From Acidobacteriota bacterium (GTDB taxonomy: Bacteria; Acidobacteriota; Blastocatellia; Pyrinomonadales; Pyrinomonadaceae): a stretch of 64,000 nucleotides of DNA. The number at the start of each line of letters is the position of its first letter. Positions within the stretch are counted from its first letter, which is position 1. This document shows, piece by piece, positions 61,257 to 64,000 of the stretch. The translations under genes and the position numbers were made by a program. Under the pieces are notes generated by a model that worked only from the letters and a program-made list of their open reading frames with translations, did not search any database and had not been told where the DNA came from. Location: positions 62,001 through 126,000 of the forward strand of contig JAHBSL010000006.1 in assembly GCA_019639135.1 (NCBI GenBank). The letters are read 5' to 3'.

Positions 61257-64000
61257 ATGGCTAGTCTAGTTTTACGAGAGCACTCGATTCGCACTTACAT
61301 CGTCGCGGTTCTAGTTGGTCTAATAACCTCGTCCACACTGCTTGGGCAAGAATCAAAAATAGTCGAAGGTGGTGTTATCAGCGGAATCCCTTATGCATCT
61401 ACTCAATTTGAGGATATTAATCTTACCAATGGAGCGCTCAACCTCAGTTTCCCGTTAGCGAGCCTTAAAGGAAGAGGCTCTGTTTCTCATTCGTACGCAT
61501 TGAGGTACAACAGTAAACTTTGGCAGACGGTAACAAATCCAGTTTACAACCCAAATTGGCCAGTTGATCCGACCTACCAGAATTTCATGACGGATACATA
61601 CGATTCCGGATGGCAGGACAATGGTCACTATTACTACATCCTATGGAATCGAAATACGACGATGGACTTTCCCGGAGGCGACATTTGTAGCAATGGTCAA
61701 GCCTGGGCTTACGCTTACAGATGGAAATTGGAAATGGTTGCCCCGGGCGGGCGCAAGATCGAATTCAGGCCGATAGGCTTTTCTGATATCCCTCCCGGTC
61801 AAAGCGATGATAAAGGCGGTTATTTCAATGTCCATCCGGACGGAAAGGTGACAACGGTCCAATGGTCGGGATCTGTGTGCTATGGAGTGGACAGCACACC
61901 GTCAGGAAATCGAACAACCTACTACAGTTCGGACGGTACAGGGATCAGGTTGACCTTTGCGAATCAGGAGCAACTAGGATTTGTATGGGAAATGTCGATG
62001 CCGGATGGCTCAAGGATCATTGAAAAAGTCGGCGGTGGCCAGAAGATCATTGACCGAAATGGAAACTTCATTGAATCGACGACGATCAACCTTCCGGATT
62101 CGTCACAGGCACCCGGATGGATCGATGAGGCTGGAAGATGGATAGCACGGAAAATTGGCGCTCAAACAAATGAAGATCATTATTACCAACTGGGGTTCAA
62201 TGGCGAGTTATTGACCTCGAAGGTGTTTTGGAAGGAGATCTTTGTTCGCAGGAACTATGTGACCACCTGCGCAATTGGATGTGCCTCGAACGAGCGAGGG
62301 CCGGTAACAGATCAACAGGTCCAGATGTCATTCAGGGTAGTGGATCGGATCGAGTTGCCGTCTCAATTAGGCGGCCTTGAGTACCAATTCGAGTACCACG
62401 CGAAGGATCAGGATGATACCGAATTATCTCCGGGCTGGGGCGAGATCAAGTCCATCGAGATGCCCACGGGGGCTAAGATGAGCTATGGCTATAAGCTATC
62501 CGCCCTTTCGCCCGAGGAAGAATACAACGAGTTGTTTGAGAATGAGTTGTTCCTGCGAACGGATCAGATCCTTGAGCGTGCAGGAACAATAAGCAAGAAG
62601 GTCCTCGAATATGAAGAGACCTATGACGGGCAAACCGACGAACGCAAGGACATCTGGGGTTACAGCATCTCTCGCTATCAAAGCTCTGTTATCGGGCCAG
62701 ACGGAGCGACAAACCAGCAGTTTTTCTATGACATTGTAGATGATGTGAAGAAAGGCGGTCAGGTTTATAAAGAAATAAGAGGAGACGGGACAATAGTTGA
62801 ACGAATATGGCAGAACAATTTCCCCGTGGGCGCAACCTACGGATCGGGAAACCGTCTCAATCCGTTAGTCAAAACTGAACTAATTACGATCCCGAATTCA
62901 GCAGGCAGTCCGGCATTAAGCATGATCAGGGACTATAACTTTGATCAAAACGGTAATCCATTGCTGTCAGCCGAGTATGACTGGATATCTGCCTCGTCAG
63001 GCTCGATTCATCGGACCAGCGGGGTCTTTACAGGATTCAGTGGGTTGACACCCGCAAGGTCATCGGCAACCATCTACTACAATGGTACCCCCGAATTCTC
63101 GAGCACGACATCATCGGCAAATGCTTATTACTTCGCCACAGCCCCATACCTACGTAGTTTGACGGCCGCTTCCGAGGTCAAAGACTCTTCTGGTACGCCT
63201 GTCAGTCGAACCGAGATCTATTACGACAATCTTTCCACACCAACAGTCGGCAACCCGACCGAAATTAGAACCTGGGACTCGTTCAAAGGCGGACAGTATC
63301 GTTCCTATAGCGCTCCGCTGACCACAAATAATTCGATCTCTACATTTGCAGAATACGACAGTTTCGGAAATGTTACGAAGGCAAAGGATGCGAACGGTGT
63401 AGAGACGGTATTTACTTTCGGCAATGTTGCCAGTCCGAGCGGTAACGTAACCGGTCTTTACCCGACGAAGACGGAGGCTGCCGCAAACTATTCGAGTTTG
63501 AAACGCACGTCAACTGCGGTCTTTGATTTCTATACCGGGTTGGTCACTTCAGCAACGGACGAGGACAACGATGTTACGGTGGTGACGGAGTATGACGATT
63601 TGGGGCGGGCGGTGAAGGTGAGAAATGCTTACAATACGCTGCTCGAATCCTGGACGCAGACTGAGTACAACGACGTAGAGCGCCGAGTCATCGTCCGCTC
63701 GGACCTTGAGTCGATGGGCGACGGAAAGAAGGTCGCGGTGCAGCATTACGACCAACTGGGAAGAGTGCGCCTTTCTCGGTCTATCGAGAACATCGCAACC
63801 GAAGACCCGACCAACGAACAGCACGGCATAAAGGTTCAGACTCGGTATCGTTACGATGATGGCGAGGATCCGAACAACAGCAACGGTGTATTTTCCCTTA
63901 CATCTAATCCGTATCGCGCGACGACCTCGGATGCGGCATCGAACGAAGAAACGATGGGCTGGGTTGTGAGCTATGCCGACAAGACCGGCAGGTTCAGTAC
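61257..64000 (+). CDS. RHS-repeat protein (5' part, runs off the window)
   Basis: An open frame of more than 914 codons continues past the window edge without a stop. It starts with ATG at 61257 (GGAG site), a signal-like hydrophobic segment (YIVAVLVGLITSSTLLGQ), then beta-rich sequence and, from about residue 680 on, typical RHS/YD content (ATDEDNDVTVVTEYDDLGRAVKV, KVAVQHYDQLGRVRLSRS). RHS proteins form hollow beta-cocoon shells carrying a variable C-terminal effector; that end is outside the window. Its product could be secreted toxin or adhesin. Confidence 0.85.
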   Translation, partial: MASLVLREHSIRTYIVAVLVGLITSSTLLGQESKIVEGGVISGIPYASTQFEDINLTNGALNLSFPLASLKGRGSVSHSYALRYNSKLWQTVTNPVYNPNWPVDPTYQNFMTDTYDSGWQDNGHYYYILWNRNTTMDFPGGDICSNGQAWAYAYRWKLEMVAPGGRKIEFRPIGFSDIPPGQSDDKGGYFNVHPDGKVTTVQWSGSVCYGVDSTPSGNRTTYYSSDGTGIRLTFANQEQLGFVWEMSMPDGSRIIEKVGGGQKIIDRNGNFIESTTINLPDSSQAPGWIDEAGRWIARKIGAQTNEDHYYQLGFNGELLTSKVFWKEIFVRRNYVTTCAIGCASNERGPVTDQQVQMSFRVVDRIELPSQLGGLEYQFEYHAKDQDDTELSPGWGEIKSIEMPTGAKMSYGYKLSALSPEEEYNELFENELFLRTDQILERAGTISKKVLEYEETYDGQTDERKDIWGYSISRYQSSVIGPDGATNQQFFYDIVDDVKKGGQVYKEIRGDGTIVERIWQNNFPVGATYGSGNRLNPLVKTELITIPNSAGSPALSMIRDYNFDQNGNPLLSAEYDWISASSGSIHRTSGVFTGFSGLTPARSSATIYYNGTPEFSSTTSSANAYYFATAPYLRSLTAASEVKDSSGTPVSRTEIYYDNLSTPTVGNPTEIRTWDSFKGGQYRSYSAPLTTNNSISTFAEYDSFGNVTKAKDANGVETVFTFGNVASPSGNVTGLYPTKTEAAANYSSLKRTSTAVFDFYTGLVTSATDEDNDVTVVTEYDDLGRAVKVRNAYNTLLESWTQTEYNDVERRVIVRSDLESMGDGKKVAVQHYDQLGRVRLSRSIENIATEDPTNEQHGIKVQTRYRYDDGEDPNNSNGVFSLTSNPYRATTSDAASNEETMGWVVSYADKTGRFS

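Overview
The window looks like an Acidobacteriota chromosome, most likely class Blastocatellia / Pyrinomonadaceae-like. This is inferred from gene style: a large Oar-type TonB receptor with an N-terminal carboxypeptidase-regulatory-like domain, LolA-like secreted proteins around an ECF sigma/PDZ anti-sigma pair, proteins with FG-GAP/VCBS modules, RHS proteins, and many signal-peptide proteins of unknown function. No rRNA or species marker is present.

Region 1 (1-33 kb) is chromosomal. It holds a TonB receptor, a DUF4920/DUF6883/DUF4926 run, two tandem secreted amidohydrolases, the envelope-stress-like ECF sigma locus, trmL, a BON-domain protein and typA. Next is an eight-gene operon (17.9-21.4 kb: VOC, NTF2-like, ArsR, SRPBCC, VOC, SRPBCC, DoxX, DUF1428) with a perfect 10-bp inverted repeat as candidate ArsR operator in front. 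It is followed by a MATE exporter, a two-gene nucleotidyltransferase cassette, an S9 peptidase interrupted by an interspersed repeat, comF, a PQQ-type sugar dehydrogenase with FG-GAP tail, tsaD, and a DUF885-DUF305 operon whose upstream side carries an IS5-family element (33.1-34.3 kb).

Region 2 (34.8 to about 59.9 kb or beyond) is an integrated element next to tRNA-Thr(UGT). A tyrosine recombinase and a small HTH/excisionase-like gene lie beside the tRNA. A long minus-strand operon (46.36 to 36.4 kb) then encodes a bacterial ubiquitin-like conjugation cassette of the PRTRC type: E-like protein, Ub-like protein, F-like protein, Prok-E2, JAB/JAMM protease and ThiF E1. Downstream in the same run are a DUF2958 gene broken at a 9-base homopolymer, a coiled-coil protein, an ssDNA-annealing-like protein, a Ycf46-like AAA protein with altered Walker A and B residues, DUF1257 (Ycf35-like), DUF2997, and a radical SAM protein with its own DUF2997-like N-terminus. 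The right part (52.3-59.9 kb) carries a sigma-54 activator without receiver domain, a strawberry-notch-type helicase, an adenine-methylase-like protein and a DUF3854/Toprim primase-like protein.

Between these halves sits an AT-richer segment (about 46.4-52.3 kb) encoding a 1522-residue TIG/IPT protein with an embedded pyroglutamyl-peptidase-like domain whose catalytic Cys is Ser, plus a secreted companion. It reads as an insertion within the island.

Region 3 (60-64 kb) has an FG-GAP membrane protein and the 5' part of an RHS-repeat gene running off the window. The right attachment site was not found, so whether region 3 belongs to the island is open.

The most notable system is the ubiquitin-like cassette linked to the DUF1257/DUF2997/Ycf46-like/radical SAM module. 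All family assignments are by eye from sequence motifs; no database search was run.
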